Positions 50,848-63,389 of a stretch of DNA of 64,000 bases are shown piece by piece. The translations under genes were made by a program, and so were the position numbers. The stretch lies in contig NC_073305.1 in assembly GCF_027595985.1 (NCBI RefSeq), forward strand, positions 31,954,939-32,018,938, given 5' to 3'. Position 1 is the first letter of the stretch. The number at the start of each line of letters is the position of its first letter. Source of the stretch: Sorex araneus. Taxonomy: Eukaryota; Chordata; Mammalia; Eulipotyphla; Soricidae. Under the pieces are notes generated by a model. That model saw only the letters and a list, made by a program, of their open reading frames with translations, made no database searches and had not been told where the DNA came from.

Positions 50848-52069
50848 GTGAGTTCCCCGGAGGGACCAAAATTCGGGTTGGAATCTCCGCGCCGCGTTTC
50901 TGTTTTTTTTTTTTTTTTTTTAAATTTTTTTCCAAAAAACAACTTTCGGCGACGTGGCAGGCGGTTCCTGCTGGTCATCCCTGGCCCGGCGTTGGTGTGC
51001 GCCGGCTACGAGGGCCTCCGACGGGATCCCAAGGCGTGGGGTCCCCGTATCCCCCACTACGGGCGCATTTTGTTTCCCGTGGGGCAAGTGTGCTTGTGAG
51101 CACGCGGCCTCCGGCAGAGACGGTCCCTGTCCCCCTGGTCTCACGGCATGGTTCCTTGAGCTTCCAGGGGGAAGCCTGTGCTTAGCTTTCCCCGTGTCGT
51201 GGAGCGAACGTGCTGCTTCTCCTCCAGGAGCCGCTACGGGGGGGGGGGGCGTGGGCGCGCGCGCGTCTGTGAAGTCCCCGGGAGCCGGGCCGCGTGGTGA
51301 GTGCGTGGGTCTAGGCTGATCTCCGCGTGTGCGCGGGCAAGGGAGGATTTGGATTTTTCTGGAGGAGTCGTTGGGGGTAGTGGCGGCAGCCTGCCTTGGT
51401 TAGGAGGGCATCTTGGGCATGTTGGTAGAGGGGGCCTTGCGGGTTCTTTTTATACTCGCGCCGACCCCTGAGGTACCCTTGGGTGTTCTTTGGTCCCTGC
51501 GACGGTCGGTTGGCTGCTCTCCCCCTCCGATCCGGGTTTGAGAGCTCGAAGTGAACCGGTTTCCCCGCTTTAGCCAGAGTCCTCATCGTAGTGCACTAGG
51601 TTGGGCTCCCTTTGGTTTACAAAATTTATTTTACAAAAATAAAACAAAACAAAACAAAAACCCAAAAAACAAAACCCTGCAAGCTACACGGTATTCCAGC
51701 TCCGGGTGCTGCTCCGCCGCTTTTCTCTCCTTTTCAAATCCCCCACCGCCCAGCCAAATGTACTGCGCGCTGCCTCCCACCCACTACAGGTTTTAGGGCG
51801 GGGCGTGGGTCTCTAGCTGGTGCGATTTCCCTTAGACAGAGAGACCGGGCATATGCGTAGTACACCCCCGTGGGGGTGCTGTGTGCGACTGGCGCGCGCG
51901 CGTGTCCTGAGGTCGGCGCCGCCGCGCACCGAGACCCTTACTTGCCCCCCCAGCCTGTTAATTGCCTGGGAGGAGGTCGTAGCCTTAGCCAGACTCCCCC
52001 GAAGCCGGCTTTTCTCCCTTCGGGAAAAGTGAGTATACTTCCTGGTGGGTGCCCGCTTTTGGGGGATAG

Positions 52070-52221
52070 TGTTTTTGGGCCACACCTGGCCATACTCGGG
52101 TTACTCCGGGCTCTGCACTCAGGAATTATTTCTGACCCAGCCTAGTTTGAGACCCTGTGGGTTTCTGGGGATCGAACCCGGATCTGCTGCCTGCAAGCCT
52201 GCTTGTATTATTTCTTTGGCC
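52070..52221 (-). mobile_element. Isolated old SINE in TRIM71 intron 1
   Basis: The first SINE after the 6-kb desert. Strongly diverged, with an insertion-like segment GACCCAGCCTAGTTTGAG in the body. Confidence 0.85.
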
Positions 52222-55044
52222 TTGGGCGCACATCTTTTTTAAGATTCAAGATAATGTCTAGAGGGGATGACTCCAGAATGTCTCTAAGTTCTTTTTCCTT
52301 GAATATTTTGTTAAAGTTTTGATTGGACTTTGAGTCATAAAAGGTTTTTTTTTTACCACTTTAAATGGGGGAATGTTTCTAGTATATTCTGTAATCATAT
52401 TTAGGAGATGTGAATGATTGAGCCTAAATACTGGCCCCAAATCCCAGGAATGGAAAGATGGAGCCAATTCACTTGAAAATTAGGGTCAGATGGGGAGGGG
52501 GATGGTGGAGCGAGGGAGGAGGGCAGGGCGCGCCTAGAATTCCTTGATTGAACCCTCCCCAGCAGTTGAGGTTAAATGTCAGGTTTTATTTATATTCCCA
52601 GTTAAAGATTCACATACGGTTTATTTGGCCTAAAACAGTAGATGCTCAGTGTTGCCAGACTTGTAAAAAGGTTTATACTCTTTTTAAATTATAAGCCCAT
52701 TCAAGCCAAGGGGGAGAGTGCTAAGTGAGAAGCCTAGCAAACTCTCCTGGCCCAGGGAGGTAACTTCGGGTCGCATGAAAAGTCACTTCGTGCGTAGTCC
52801 CCTAGTCCCCTTGGAGCCAACTGACAAATATTCTAACCCTAGAGTAAACGAAATATTTTTCAAAACACAGAACTCAGCCCGCTGGAGCAAAAAAAATTCT
52901 CCATTCCTGCCTAAGTTCATTTAACGAGAAAAAAGAAAAAGTAATTTGGAGCTAATCCAGGGTAGAGTAATGCTTGAAAATTATTTCTAGGTGGCAAAGC
53001 CAGTGTGTGGATGGAGGCTAGGCAGAAGCTTCCTTTTCTTGGGGAAGGAGTGCTCTTGCTTTTCTTTTTTTCCCCCCTGCTCAGTGATATCACTTCTGAT
53101 GGTGTGGGAGTATGGGGAGCACGGTATGGGGTGCCTGGGGATCCTGCCAGGGTTTAATCCCCCGGTCCCCTGCCTTTCCCCGCTGTACTGTCTCTCCCGG
53201 GAAGTGTGTTCAGAATAAGGTGTGGGGATTGGGAGAGAGAGAGGAGGGATGCTTTGGAGGTTGCATTTTGGTATGTGGCTTCTTCACTGTTGCATGCTGC
53301 ATCAGTTTCTACAAGAAGAGTCAAACAGGCTCTTAAATAATTCAGGGCCCTCTTCCATCTCCTGAGGGTCACTGCTGCCACCTGGCCTAGGGGAAAACGC
53401 CGAAGCTGGTGGGAAGGGGAGCATAGAACCCCCATCTCAGCGGCTCCCTCCATGGTCAAAAGGAGTTCTGGGCATGTGGTTTAAAGCCCACCCACCATAG
53501 AGGCAGGGGGGGAGTTGGGTTTTGCTGAGGAGCGCTAAGTTGATGACTTCTGCTCGGCATTTGGCCCGGGCCTGGTAGAAACTGTTGGATTTTATTTCTG
53601 GCTACTTGGTGTTGGTCAGGCTGGCTCTGCGGGCCGCCCTCGTGGCTGGCCCTTCCTTCCCTCGGTGGCTAAGGGAGCCAGGCACTGGACTGCACCGCTG
53701 CTGCCTGCGGTGACCCAGGGTCTCCTGGCTCTGAGCCTGCTTGTGTTGCCCAGCTGTACCCCCCTCGGGCTTCGGAGAACAGCGAGTGCAGTGAAGTGAC
53801 CTTTACGGTGCATTATTGGCACCATGAGGACGTGGGATCTTCCCTTCTTTGGAGGTCAGGCTGGGAGCAGAAATCTCAAGGGGTCGGGGGTGTAGTGCCA
53901 GAATGTAGAGGTCGCCTGACAGCAGCAGTCAGCTGAGTTGTCCCTCAGGGAGAAGCCCCGCTAGGCTAGGCGGTGACACGGTGACACCGTTGCCATCTTG
54001 GCTGAGGGAAACGTGTAGCCACGTCCACCTGAGTTGAGCTGGGTTGTTCCCACAGGCGGGGGCTGCCTCCTCTGTAGAGGGGAGTGGGGGTGGAGGGGGT
54101 GCGGATCGGATTTATAATCAGTCCCTGCCCTGGCTTTGGTTTCAAAAACCTTCCTCGCTTTGGCATTTCCACTGTACGGACTTATGAGATTGGGAGACGG
54201 TCCCCCTGGATTTGGAGACAGTCTCCAGAAAAGCTCCCGCCCCCAAAGCTGGCCGCATCACACGGAATGAAGGAAGGTGGTTGGCTTCCAGAATTAATTA
54301 ATTGGTGGTAGGATTGCTTGCATTTGTTCGATTAAATGACTCTGGGGGAAGAGTACATTGGCATCGCTATATTTTATTTTATATTCTGGAGTCAACGCTG
54401 TTTCAGGCCTACATTCATTATTCCCTGGTGTGTGCATGTTTGCTTTAAAATTAAGTGCATGTGCTGTGTAAATCACAAAATTCAGACCAACGAGGAGACT
54501 GACCCAGCAGTAATGCGCTGAAGTACATTCCCTGCATGCGTGAGCCCCTGAATTTTGATCCCTGGCTCCCCAAGCTAAGAAAGAGAGACTAGGAATGTGT
54601 TTTATTTATAGAAGAGGACTAGAAGCATTCTTTTATTTCTGCACCCCGTTTTTGGCTCTCTGGAGGGGGACCAGGTGGATATATCTGCGTCGGGCATTTT
54701 ATCTCACCTGTTCAGAAAGCCAAACTTGACTTACCTTGGGAATAATTAATTGAATGTTGAGTGTTTTAAGTTCAATTCTGCAGCTAGGTATTTGTAGACT
54801 GAGCCTGTTGGATTTCCAGGATACTGAAAATCATGTGGGAGGGAAATAATTAACTCTCAATTTCTTAGGCTTTGAGTGTTAATCTTTGGGCTTTTCAAAG
54901 TCATTTTTGCTGAGAAATATGCCTGACTGCTTCGGGCTGATGAATTGTATCTATATTGGCTAGGGATTTGGGCTGGTTCGGGAAGCTGGTTCTGATGAGG
55001 CTGCCACACAGAGACGAGACCTGACTTCCTGTCTTTTTAAGGGG
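52222..55044. promoter_or_regulatory. Repeat-poor block of intron 1, candidate enhancers
   Basis: 2.8 kb with only two decayed SINE traces. The stretch 54720-54990 is AT-rich with clustered TAATTA words (AATAATTAATTGAATG, GAAATAATTAACTC) and TTGATCCC-like sites. The stretch 52560-52930 is also unique. No ORF shows coding character. Confidence 0.45.
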
Positions 55045-55370
55045 AGTGGGGTCTGGGCCACACTTGTTGGTGCTGGAGATTCAAACCCCAGGCAAAAGCA
55101 TGTGAAACTATCTAGCTTTCTCCCTGGCCCCATAACCCCAGGTCTTTAAAACATCCCAGAAATATTTAAGACTTAATAGTGTGAGCCCTGTCCTGGAAAC
55201 CTTCTAGGACTGACTTTTTCCCCCCCTACACCAAGTAAACTACATAGGTATAGACACCATAGACTTGATTTTATTCTACAAGGTTTTTATTATGCTGGTG
55301 AATACATATCTCTGGAAACACAGGGAAGGTGTTTTAGGGGAAGGAAACTTTCAACCTTAAATTATTTTGG

Positions 55371-55551
55371 GGAGCTGGAGCGATAGCACAGGGGGTAGGG
55401 CGTTTGTCTTGCACACAGTTGACCTGGGTTCGATTCCCAGCATCCCATATGACCATTCCTGAGCACTGCCAGGAGCCAGGAGTAATTCCTGTGCATCGCC
55501 ACGTGTGACCCAAAAAGCCAAAAAAAAAAAAAAAAAACCCAAAAAACAAAA
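55371..55551 (+). mobile_element. SINE with 17-bp TSD and body deletion
   Basis: Perfect TSD ACCTTAAATTATTTTGG at 55354-55370 and 55552-55568. The body is scrambled (CCATTCCTGAGCACTGCCAG), consistent with a short deletion, and the A18 tail continues into C/A-rich sequence. Confidence 0.95.
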
Positions 55552-55714
55552 ACCTTAAATTATTTTGGCATTACCCTACTTGGCTTTTGGGGACACTGTC
55601 AAAATGGAACCCAGAGGCTTATGTGCAGGACCAGTGCTCCCATTGCTGAGCCCCATCCCAGTCTCAACTGTACTTGATATATTCAAACTAGTTGTGCAGG
55701 GAATAAAGAATTAA

Positions 55715-56056
55715 TGCTGGAGCGATAGCACAGCCAGTAGGATGTTTGCCTTGCACTCGGCTGACCCAGGTTCGTTTCCCAGCATCCTATGTGGTCCCCC
55801 AAGCACCACCAGGACTTAGTCCTGAGTGCATGAGCAAGGAGTAACCTGTGCAATGTGGGGTGTGACCCAAAAAGTGGGGAAAAAAATAATTAGTGGAATC
55901 AGGAGGTTGAGCTCTTGCCTTGCATGTGGCCAACCTGTGTTCAATTCCTGGCATTTTAAATGGACCCGAGCACTGTCTGGCCAGGAGTAATTTCTGAGTG
56001 CAGGACCAGAAGTTAACCCTGAGCTTCCTGGGTGTGGCCACCCCTTCAAAAAAAAA
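55715..56056 (+). mobile_element. Two plus-strand SINEs in tandem
   Basis: 55715-55885 (type D-like, GCATGAGC) and 55893-56056 (diverged), separated by fewer than 10 bp. Confidence 0.88.
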
Positions 56057-57479
56057 TTATCGAAAGGAATGACTGAGAAAGATTTGCTTTTTCTACATCC
56101 TTACTAAGCTCCTGTTTAATGCTGTATAGCCTGTAGGGTGTTTGCCAAGCAATCTTTGTCTTTATGCAACTTGATGCAGCTTACAGCTAAATCAGCTTGT
56201 TTTTTAACTTTTAAAATGATTCTCTTTGCATTCAAATGTGCTTTATGGGGGGGCGGGGGGTATGTTGAAACCTACAAGTGAGGAGGCGAGGTAAATATTG
56301 TGCAGGGGGATAAAAGTATACATTTTACTGGTTCAAGAGGGGGTAATTCCATAGTACTAAATTCCCCTACCTTTATTTTCTCTGCAACTGGCTTCAAAGT
56401 TGCAGGGTTTGCCGGCACTGGGGCACAGCTTATTTCAGCAGTGTTCATTCTTCATGAATAAAGCCCCATTTTGGTGTCATTCTTCATGACACTTAAGCAA
56501 AAGGTTGGGAAGAATTCCACCATGCAGGCAGCTTCAAAGTAGGCCTCCCTTCCCCTCCCCCCATAACACCTCCACAAAGAGTCAAGAAGGCCGGGCCCAC
56601 ACTGCCCTCACCTCCTCTGTTGCTTTGGAAGGCAGCCAGAGAAAGATATTGATAAAGAATTACAGTTGCCTAAAAGGGAGCAAGATGCCACCCATTGCAG
56701 CCGGCTCTGTTCCCCTTCCCTTGTTGACCTTTCAAGCATTGTGACTTGTGAGAGGAAGCCTGATCCATCTTTCCTCTTCACTTGCCGTGCCCGGGTGCTT
56801 GTTCAATACGAAATTATTCTTCTCCCTTTGAGGTTTTGTTTACGCCCACAAACCAAGTTGACTCAAACCAGATTGACTGTTTTGATTGACAAGACTCCGG
56901 ACTTGTTAACAGAAAAATTGGGGGTTGGGGGGGGCGGCGGGAAACGAGCTAAGCACTGGCTATTTACATCTGAAACTAGGCTAGTGTCCATGCTTTTACC
57001 TCTTTTTAGATGCGCTCACAGCCAGCTTGCATGGGATAGTTGGCTCAGGGTGACTTTGAAGGGAGGACAAAACAGAAATGGTGACTCCTGAGTGTCAGCC
57101 CACCCCAACCGAACCTAAGTGCTCTCTGGGAGATAATAGGCCTGGATTGTTTTGCAGCCCTCATGTGGATTTTCTGCAGTGTCCCTAGTTATTTGTCTCC
57201 CCTCCCCCTCCCCCTTTCCCTTACCCTGCAATGTCAGTGCGGGTGGGTGGGAGTCATGAGCGGGAGTGAATGTGTGTGTGGGAGGTGTATCTGCGAGGGT
57301 GTGTGCATGTTGGAACCCAGAATCTCACATGGGAGGGAGACAGGTGTCCTACCCCTGAAGCTCATGGTGACTGCTGGTGCTCCCGGCGGTTCTCGTGCCG
57401 GACCATGTTCAGCGTCCGTCACTCGGGAGTCCTGTGGCTCAGTCCTGAGGCGTTTTGCTTTGGTTTTTATGAGTGTGGT
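56057..57479. promoter_or_regulatory. SINE-free block of intron 1 with PBX/MEIS-like site
   Basis: 1.4 kb without SINE. TGATTGACA at 56883-56891 resembles the PBX/MEIS composite site. CATAATAAA-type and TTAATG words also occur near 56110-56460. From 57170 it becomes C-rich and low in complexity. Confidence 0.45.
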
Positions 57480-57762
57480 TTGGTTTTTTGGGGGGCACAC
57501 CCAGAGGTGCTCAGGGAACCCAGGCCTAAGATTGAAGTTGAATCCTATACTCCTTAGATTTTTTTTTTTAGCCCCCCTCCTTAAATTTTTTACTTAAGAG
57601 GCACTATGATTAATGGGATGAAAAGTGACAGTTGGATGCCTTTGGTGTTCAGCATCACACTTGCACCATTGTTTTCCCACCCCATTTTGTCCCTCCCCCC
57701 AAATCTCTCTCCCTCCCTCCCCTTCTCCCTCTCACCTTTTGCAACACTGCATCTTGGGGCAG

Positions 57763-58670
57763 GTGTGAGGGCCACACCTGGCAATGCTCATGGCTTATGC
57801 CTGACTGCCTGTTATGGCTCCTCAGTGCCGTGATCATATGTGGTGCCTGGGGGTTGAGCCTGGGTCAGCTGTGAGCTAGGTTGCAAGCAATCGCTTATCA
57901 GCTGTGCTATCTCTTTGGGTCCCTTTCATAATCACTTTTGTTTGTTTAATGATTGGCTTTTTATGTTACACCTAGCAGTGTTCATGGGTTACTCCTGTCT
58001 CTGCACTCAGGAATTACTCCTGACAGTGCTCAGGGGACCGTATGGGATTCGGGGATCGAACCGGGGTTGAATGTGTACAAGGCAAATACCCTACCCCACT
58101 ATACTATTGTCCCTACTTTTTATTTATTTTTTGGTTTTTGGGTCACACCCGGCAATGCACAGGGGTTACTTCTGGCTCTGCACTCAGGAATCACTCCTGG
58201 CGGTGCTCAGGGGACCATATGGGATGCTGGGAATCGAACCCGGGTCGGCCGCGTGCAAGGCAAACGCCCTACCCACTGTGCTATTGCTCCAGCCCCGCCC
58301 CTACTTTTTAATTTTTATTACTTTTTATTTTTATTTTTTGGCTTTTGGACCATACTTGTGGTGCATAAGGTTACATCCTGTCTGCCTCATAGGGGACCAT
58401 CCATATGGCGTTTTGCGTTTAATTCTGAGGATTAAACCCGGGTCCACTGCATGCAAGGCATGTGCCTTAACCTCTGTACTACCTCTTGGGCCTCATACAC
58501 TCTTTTTTTTGGGGGGGTTTTGGGTCACTCCTGGCTCATGCACTCAGGAATTACTCCTGGGTGCTCGGGGGACCATATGGGATGCTGGGAATCGAATTCG
58601 GGTCGGCCTCGTGCAAGGCAAACACCCTACCCTCTGTGCTATCACTCCAGCCCCGGCCTCATATACTCTT
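57763..58670 (-). mobile_element. Minus-strand SINE run with two edge insertions
   Basis: Copies 57763-57919, 57956-58110, then 58123-58298 (type B, target CCCTACTTTTTA at 58111-58122 and 58299-58310), 58330-58488 and 58505-58654 (type D with internal deletion, target GGCCTCATA[C/T]ACTCTT at 58489-58504 and 58655-58670). Confidence 0.9.
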
Positions 58671-58798
58671 TATTTTGGAGCTCATGTACCCCCAAATCAG
58701 CCAGGGCTAGAGTTTGGAGGGGGAGCCTGTTTTAGTGGATAGGGGAGCCCTTTCCAGGAAGATGTGACTGGGTCTGCACCCAAGTTGGATTTGTTTGG

Positions 58799-59174
58799 CC
58801 AATTTTGGGATCACACCTGGCTCAGGGCTTATTCCTGGCAGTGCTCTGGGGAACCATAGATGGTGTGGTGGATTCAGTCAGGGTCAGCTGCCTACAAGGC
58901 AAGCGCCTCAGCTGCCTGAGCTCTCTTCCTGGCTTGCACGTTGGATTTGATGCTTTGCATTGCTACTTTCTTTATTGTCCAACTATTTTGGCATTAAATA
59001 CTATTAAATACTTTTTTTTTTTTTTTGCTTTTTGGGTCACACTTGACACAGGGGTTACTCCTGGCTCTCCACTCAGGAGTCAGTCCTGAGGGTGCTCGGG
59101 GGACCATATGGGATGCTGGGAATCGAACCCCGGCAAGGCAAATGCCCTACGCGCTGTGCTATCACTCCAGCCCC
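58799..59174 (-). mobile_element. Two minus-strand SINEs
   Basis: 58799-58933 (diverged) and 59011-59174 (well preserved, but with GCGATG lost from the body and the anticodon-arm region deleted). Confidence 0.88.
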
Positions 59175-59699
59175 CTAAGTTAAATTTGTTTGTTTGTTTC
59201 TGGCCCTACACCCCCTTTGTTTGGAATACCTCCAGCTCTGTGCCCGGGAGGTGTTCCTGGAGGTGCTTGGGACCCAGGGTCAGGTCTCCCTGGCTCAGTT
59301 CCACATGGAATGTTCCTGCTGCCTTGTCTCCCAGGGACCATGAGATGTTGGAGTCACTCCACATCGTTGATAGTGTTTTGTGAGCAGAGGTTTGGATCAC
59401 ACTCAGTGGTGTGCTGGGGGTGTGCTGGGGGCACGCTCGCGCGCGCGCGTGTGTATCTGTACACGTACACACCTAATTTTGTGCTTAGGGATTGTTCATG
59501 GCATGACTTAGGTAGGACCGACCCTATGGCGTGTCGAGGAAGGAGCCCGGGTTGGCCCTGCACGCATGCAAGGTAAGTCTTTATCTGTCTGGCCCTTTTA
59601 ATTGATTTTTTAAAAGTCAGGTAAGTGTAGGGGAAAATACAAAAAGGAGAGTGGGAGTCTGGAAGATGCTTACAACTTTCCATGCAAGACAAGGGATGT

Positions 59700-60557
59700 G
59701 GGCCAGAGTGATAGGACAGTGGGTAAGGTGATTGCCTTGTGTGGGCCCGACCTGAATTCAATCCCTGGTACACCATATGGTTCTGTCAGCACAGAAATCA
59801 GTAGGGAAACATGAATTTCTGAATTTCTGGGCGCACTGTTCAGTATACACATGCAGAGTTGTGAGTATCCTGACAAAAATCTTCTTTACTTTCTCATGCA
59901 AACTGCAGCCAAAACAGGTAGAATTCCTTTTATATGAAGTTAATAGGCTGCTTATCTTAAAATATTTCCTGGCTGATGGCCATGGGGGATATTTGATTCT
60001 GTGAAATCATCTGAGTATCGCTGACAGGACTAAATGTGCTAAGATTTGTCCTTAAAATATTTGCATGCCTGTTTGTGGAAGAATTGGCTTCGTGCTAAAG
60101 ATGTCCCAGGACTGGTCTGCTGCCTGTTCCTTCTTCCCCAGGAACAGGGTGGGGGGAGGAGAGATGAAAGAAGAGGGGGGCAGCGTTGTGATCTTTTTTA
60201 AACTATTAGATGAAATCTAAATGTTAATGTGTTTACTAGCTGAACAGATTGAACTGGGCAGAGAGAGAAAGTGGTGCTTGTTTTGGAAGAAGAGAGTTGG
60301 AGAGAATGGTACACTTTGGGGAGAAGGTTGACTCCTTTCCTGATCCTTTCTTAATCCTAATGGATTGGAGCCACACAGGAGTTAAAAGTGGTCATCGCCT
60401 ACTGTCCTACCTGCTTCAGCGTCCCCCTCCCACCCCCCATGCTGGATGTGGCCCCAAACTAAGAACAAAAAGTCTCTAAGCATGGGATGAAAAGATACTT
60501 TTCTTTTATCCTTGGTGTGGGGAGGGGTGACCTGTGGAGGTAAGTGTCCAGAGGCAT
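59700..60557. other. Truncated SINE followed by SINE-free sequence
   Basis: 59700-59794 is a plus-strand SINE head that ends abruptly at CTGTCAGCAC. 59795-60440 is unique AT-rich sequence (AAATATTTGCATGCC near 60057) that may be conserved. A SINE tail trace lies at 60441-60466. Confidence 0.6.
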
Positions 60558-60753
60558 TTTATTTTTTTTTTGGGGGGGGGGTGTCATACCAGGCGATGCA
60601 CAGGGGTTACTCCTGGCTCATGCACTCTGGCTCATGCACTCAGGAATTACTCCTGGGGGTACTTAGGGGACCATATGGGATGCTGGGGACCCAACCCGGG
60701 TTGGCCATGTGCAAGGCAAATGCCCTACCTGCTGTGCTATTGCTCCAGACCCT
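60558..60753 (-). mobile_element. SINE type D with 14-bp tandem duplication
   Basis: TGGCTCATGCACTC occurs twice in tandem (60614-60627 and 60628-60641). G9 follows T10 in the tail complement. Confidence 0.93.
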
Positions 60754-60794
60754 CTATTATTTTATAGGTAATTTTTTCCTTTTTTTAAAAAAGA

Positions 60795-61133
60795 AATATG
60801 GGGGCATACTTGGAAAATACTCAGGAGCTCAAAAATTACTCCTGGTGGTGATTAGAGGATCTTCCAGGCCGCCAGGGTTTTTTGTTTTTTGTTTTTTTAA
60901 AATTTCTGTGTCATACATGGCGATGCACAGGGCTTACTCCTGGCTCATGCACTCAGGAATTACTCCTGGTGGTGCTCCGGGGACCATATGGGATGCTGGG
61001 AATTGAACCTGGGTCTGCCACTTTACCCTACCTGGTGTGCTATTGCTCTAGCTCCAGCTCCAGGCTGCCGGTGCGTTTGAACCCAGCTTGACCATGTACA
61101 AGGCAAATGTACCCTCCTGTACTATCATTCCAG
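60795..61133 (-). mobile_element. Old minus SINE hosting a type D SINE
   Basis: Nested copy 60874-61058 flanked by TCCAGGC[C/T]GCC at 60863-60873 and 61059-61069. The host resumes with GTGCGTTTGAACCCAG. Confidence 0.87.
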
Positions 61134-61546
61134 CTGTTTTTTTTCAGTCTTCACAAAACTATCAGGAAATTGGAGGGGACTGTGTGCTAAGTGTAAAATT
61201 AGTTTGACTAATGTAGCTGGATTTTAAAATAGGGGCTGTCACTGGTGCCCAGTGGAGCTGTTGGTGGGTGGAGGGGTGGCCGTGGTCTTCAGCAGTGAAT
61301 TCAGGCCTTCCTCCTGCCCAGCATGCACTCTACCACTTTCCCATTTTTTTCTTTTATTTTTTTTTTGGGGGGACACCCGCCTGCTTTGCTCAGAGCTGTA
61401 CTGCTGCCTCTGTTCAGGGCATCGTACAGGTTCCGGGGCTTGAACTCCTGGGCCAGCATGTTAGAAAGCAAGCGTGCTACTCGTTCTCTCTCTCCCCCTT
61501 CCCCCTCATTTTAAAATTCATTTATTAAAAAAATAATAATAAATAA

Positions 61547-61702
61547 CCCCACACCCGGTGGTACTCAGAGCTTACTCCTGGCTTCTGTGCTCAGGACTTA
61601 GCCCTGGTGGTCCTGGAGGGGGGACCCTATGAGATGCTGGGAATCAAACCCTGGCTCACTGCTTGCAAGGCAAGTGCCCTTTCCACTGTACCTGCTCTGC
61701 TC
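61547..61702 (-). mobile_element. SINE, diverged
   Basis: Preceded by an AATAATAAATAA stretch at its tail side. Body and B-box complement are recognisable. Confidence 0.82.
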
Positions 61703-62034
61703 CACCCCTCCAACCCCCTTCCCCTTTTTTTAAACAAGCAAATGAAAAACCAGGGGCTGGAGGGATTGCTCAATAGGGCTGGTGGGGGGTTGGTGGGGGC
61801 GGGGCTTCTTGATTTCCTTCAGCTTCCCCAGGCACTGCTGGGACAGAGAAGACATACCACTTCCTCACCACACTTTTCCTCCGCTGAGAAACCGAAGGTT
61901 TAAATAAAGCCCATCGCTCTGTACCTGAGTATTTGGGAAGGAGGGAGAGGAAGAGAGAGACAGACTCCCATCAATGGGGTCAAAACCTTGTACAGGTGTG
62001 GATGAAGTAAGGTTTAAGTTTTTCACTTCTGATT

Positions 62035-62180
62035 TTTTTTTTCTTTTTTGGGTCACACCTAGCGATGCAGAATAACTCCTGGAGCTGCTCAGAGGACCAT
62101 ATGGGATGCTGGGAATCGAACCCGGGTCGGCTGTGTGCAAGGCAAACGCCCTACCCGCTGTGCTATCCCTCTAGCCCCCC
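62035..62180 (-). mobile_element. SINE with internal deletion, 12-bp TSD
   Basis: TSD TCACTTCTGATT at 62023-62034 and 62181-62192. About 40 bp of body between GCGATGCA and GAATAACTCC is missing while the head is consensus. Confidence 0.94.
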
Positions 62181-62202
62181 TCACTTCTGATTATTTCGGG
62201 GA

Positions 62203-62706
62203 GGTTTTGGGTCATACCCAGTGGTATTCTGAACTTATTCATGGCTCTTGGGTCATTCCAGGACAGGCTCTGGCTATTCTGTAGGGTGTCGAGATTGAAC
62301 TATGCTGGTCCACTTGCAAGGCAGGTGCTCTGCCTGCTATATACTCTTATCTCCAGCCCAAAATGTTTTTCCGCTTTTGGACCAGAAAGGGATGTCCAGG
62401 GTTAAGCCTCATGCCTTGCTCAGGGTGATCCATTCCTTCCCCAGCACCACAAATGGTGTCTCCCGGTCATAGCCAGGAGTGAATCTTGAACATGGCCTGG
62501 TATGATCCAAAAATCCCAAAGAGAAAGTTTTCCACTTTTTTGGGGCCAGACAAGAAGTAAGTAACAGCTGTAGAGTATTTGCTTGCACGGGGCTAACCCA
62601 GGTTTCATCCCTAGCATTTTATATGGTCCCCCTGAGCACTGTCAGGAAAAATCCTGAGTGAAGAGCCAAAAGTAATCCCTGAGCACTGCACCAAAAAAAA
62701 AAAAAC
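62203..62706. mobile_element. Three diverged SINEs
   Basis: 62203-62359 (-), 62370-62525 (+) and 62541-62706 (+, A13 tail). Confidence 0.8.
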
Positions 62707-62749
62707 AACGAAAAACAATCCCCCAAAATTGTCAACTTTCAAGCTGAAG

Positions 62750-62934
62750 TTTTTTTGTTTTTTTTTTTGGTTTTTGGGTCACACCTGGCGATGCACAAGG
62801 GTTACTCCTGGCTCTTTCACTCAGGAATTACCCCTGGCGGTGCTCAGGGGACCATATGGGATGCTGGGATTCGAACCCGGGTCGGGCGCGTGCAAGGCAA
62901 ACACCCTACCCGCTGTGCTATCGCTCCAGCCCCC
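62750..62934 (-). mobile_element. SINE type C with TSD
   Basis: TSD TCAAGCTGAAG at 62739-62749 and 62935-62945. Near consensus with GGTTTTTGGG tail complement. Resembles the copies at 5558 and 20701. Confidence 0.95.
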
Positions 62935-62945
62935 TCAAGCTGAAG

Positions 62946-63389
62946 GTTTTTAGGGGAGAAGGGGCTTTTGTTTTTGGCTTTAGTGACTGAGTGATAAGTT
63001 GAAGGTAGGTTGTGAAGGAATAGTAAAATCCTCCGTAGTAAGAAGAGGCATGATTCTAGACTCACATTCTAATGTAATTCTAACACTTGGTACCTGTGTG
63101 CAGCTCCCAACCGGCCCTTTGTCTATTGTGCAATAAGGAGCTGTGCTTGGGGTATCTGAACCAAAGTTAATATTGTCCATCTGCATCATCTTTGCTTCAT
63201 AGTTGGCTGTTTGCTAACTCAGTTCTGTACATAGTTATCTCCACACAAATGTTAACCTGGAAACTTTGCAAAAAGAAGCATTGAAAATAATTAGGCACCT
63301 TCAGACTAAAAATTATACTTGATTATAGCAAATGTTTGGAATTTGGAAACAGACAAGTGCCTTAGCATTTTTAAAAGAGGGTGGGGAGG
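62946..63389. other. Unique AT-rich intron sequence
   Basis: 440 bp of single-copy sequence without SINE. No exon or regulatory site I can support. Confidence 0.6.

Larger units (their letters stand above)
48220..51320 (+). promoter_or_regulatory. CpG island covering the TRIM71 promoter, 5' UTR and exon 1
   Basis: About 3 kb of dense CpG with many GGCGGG/CCCGCC (SP1-like) words. Within it are CCAAT motifs at 48565-48569 (GTCCCAATAACC) and in ATCCAATATC near 49068-49076, and a SOX-like ACAAAGG near 48933. No TATA box suits a TSS just upstream of the ATG, which fits a dispersed CpG-island promoter. Confidence 0.9.

Noticed and set aside
50848..51099. Extension of TRIM71 exon 1 to the ORF stop
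   Set aside because: A consensus donor GAG/GTGAGT lies at 50847/50848, exactly within the conserved HHDDE-V of B-box 2. Sequence beyond is non-coding and contains a T20 run.
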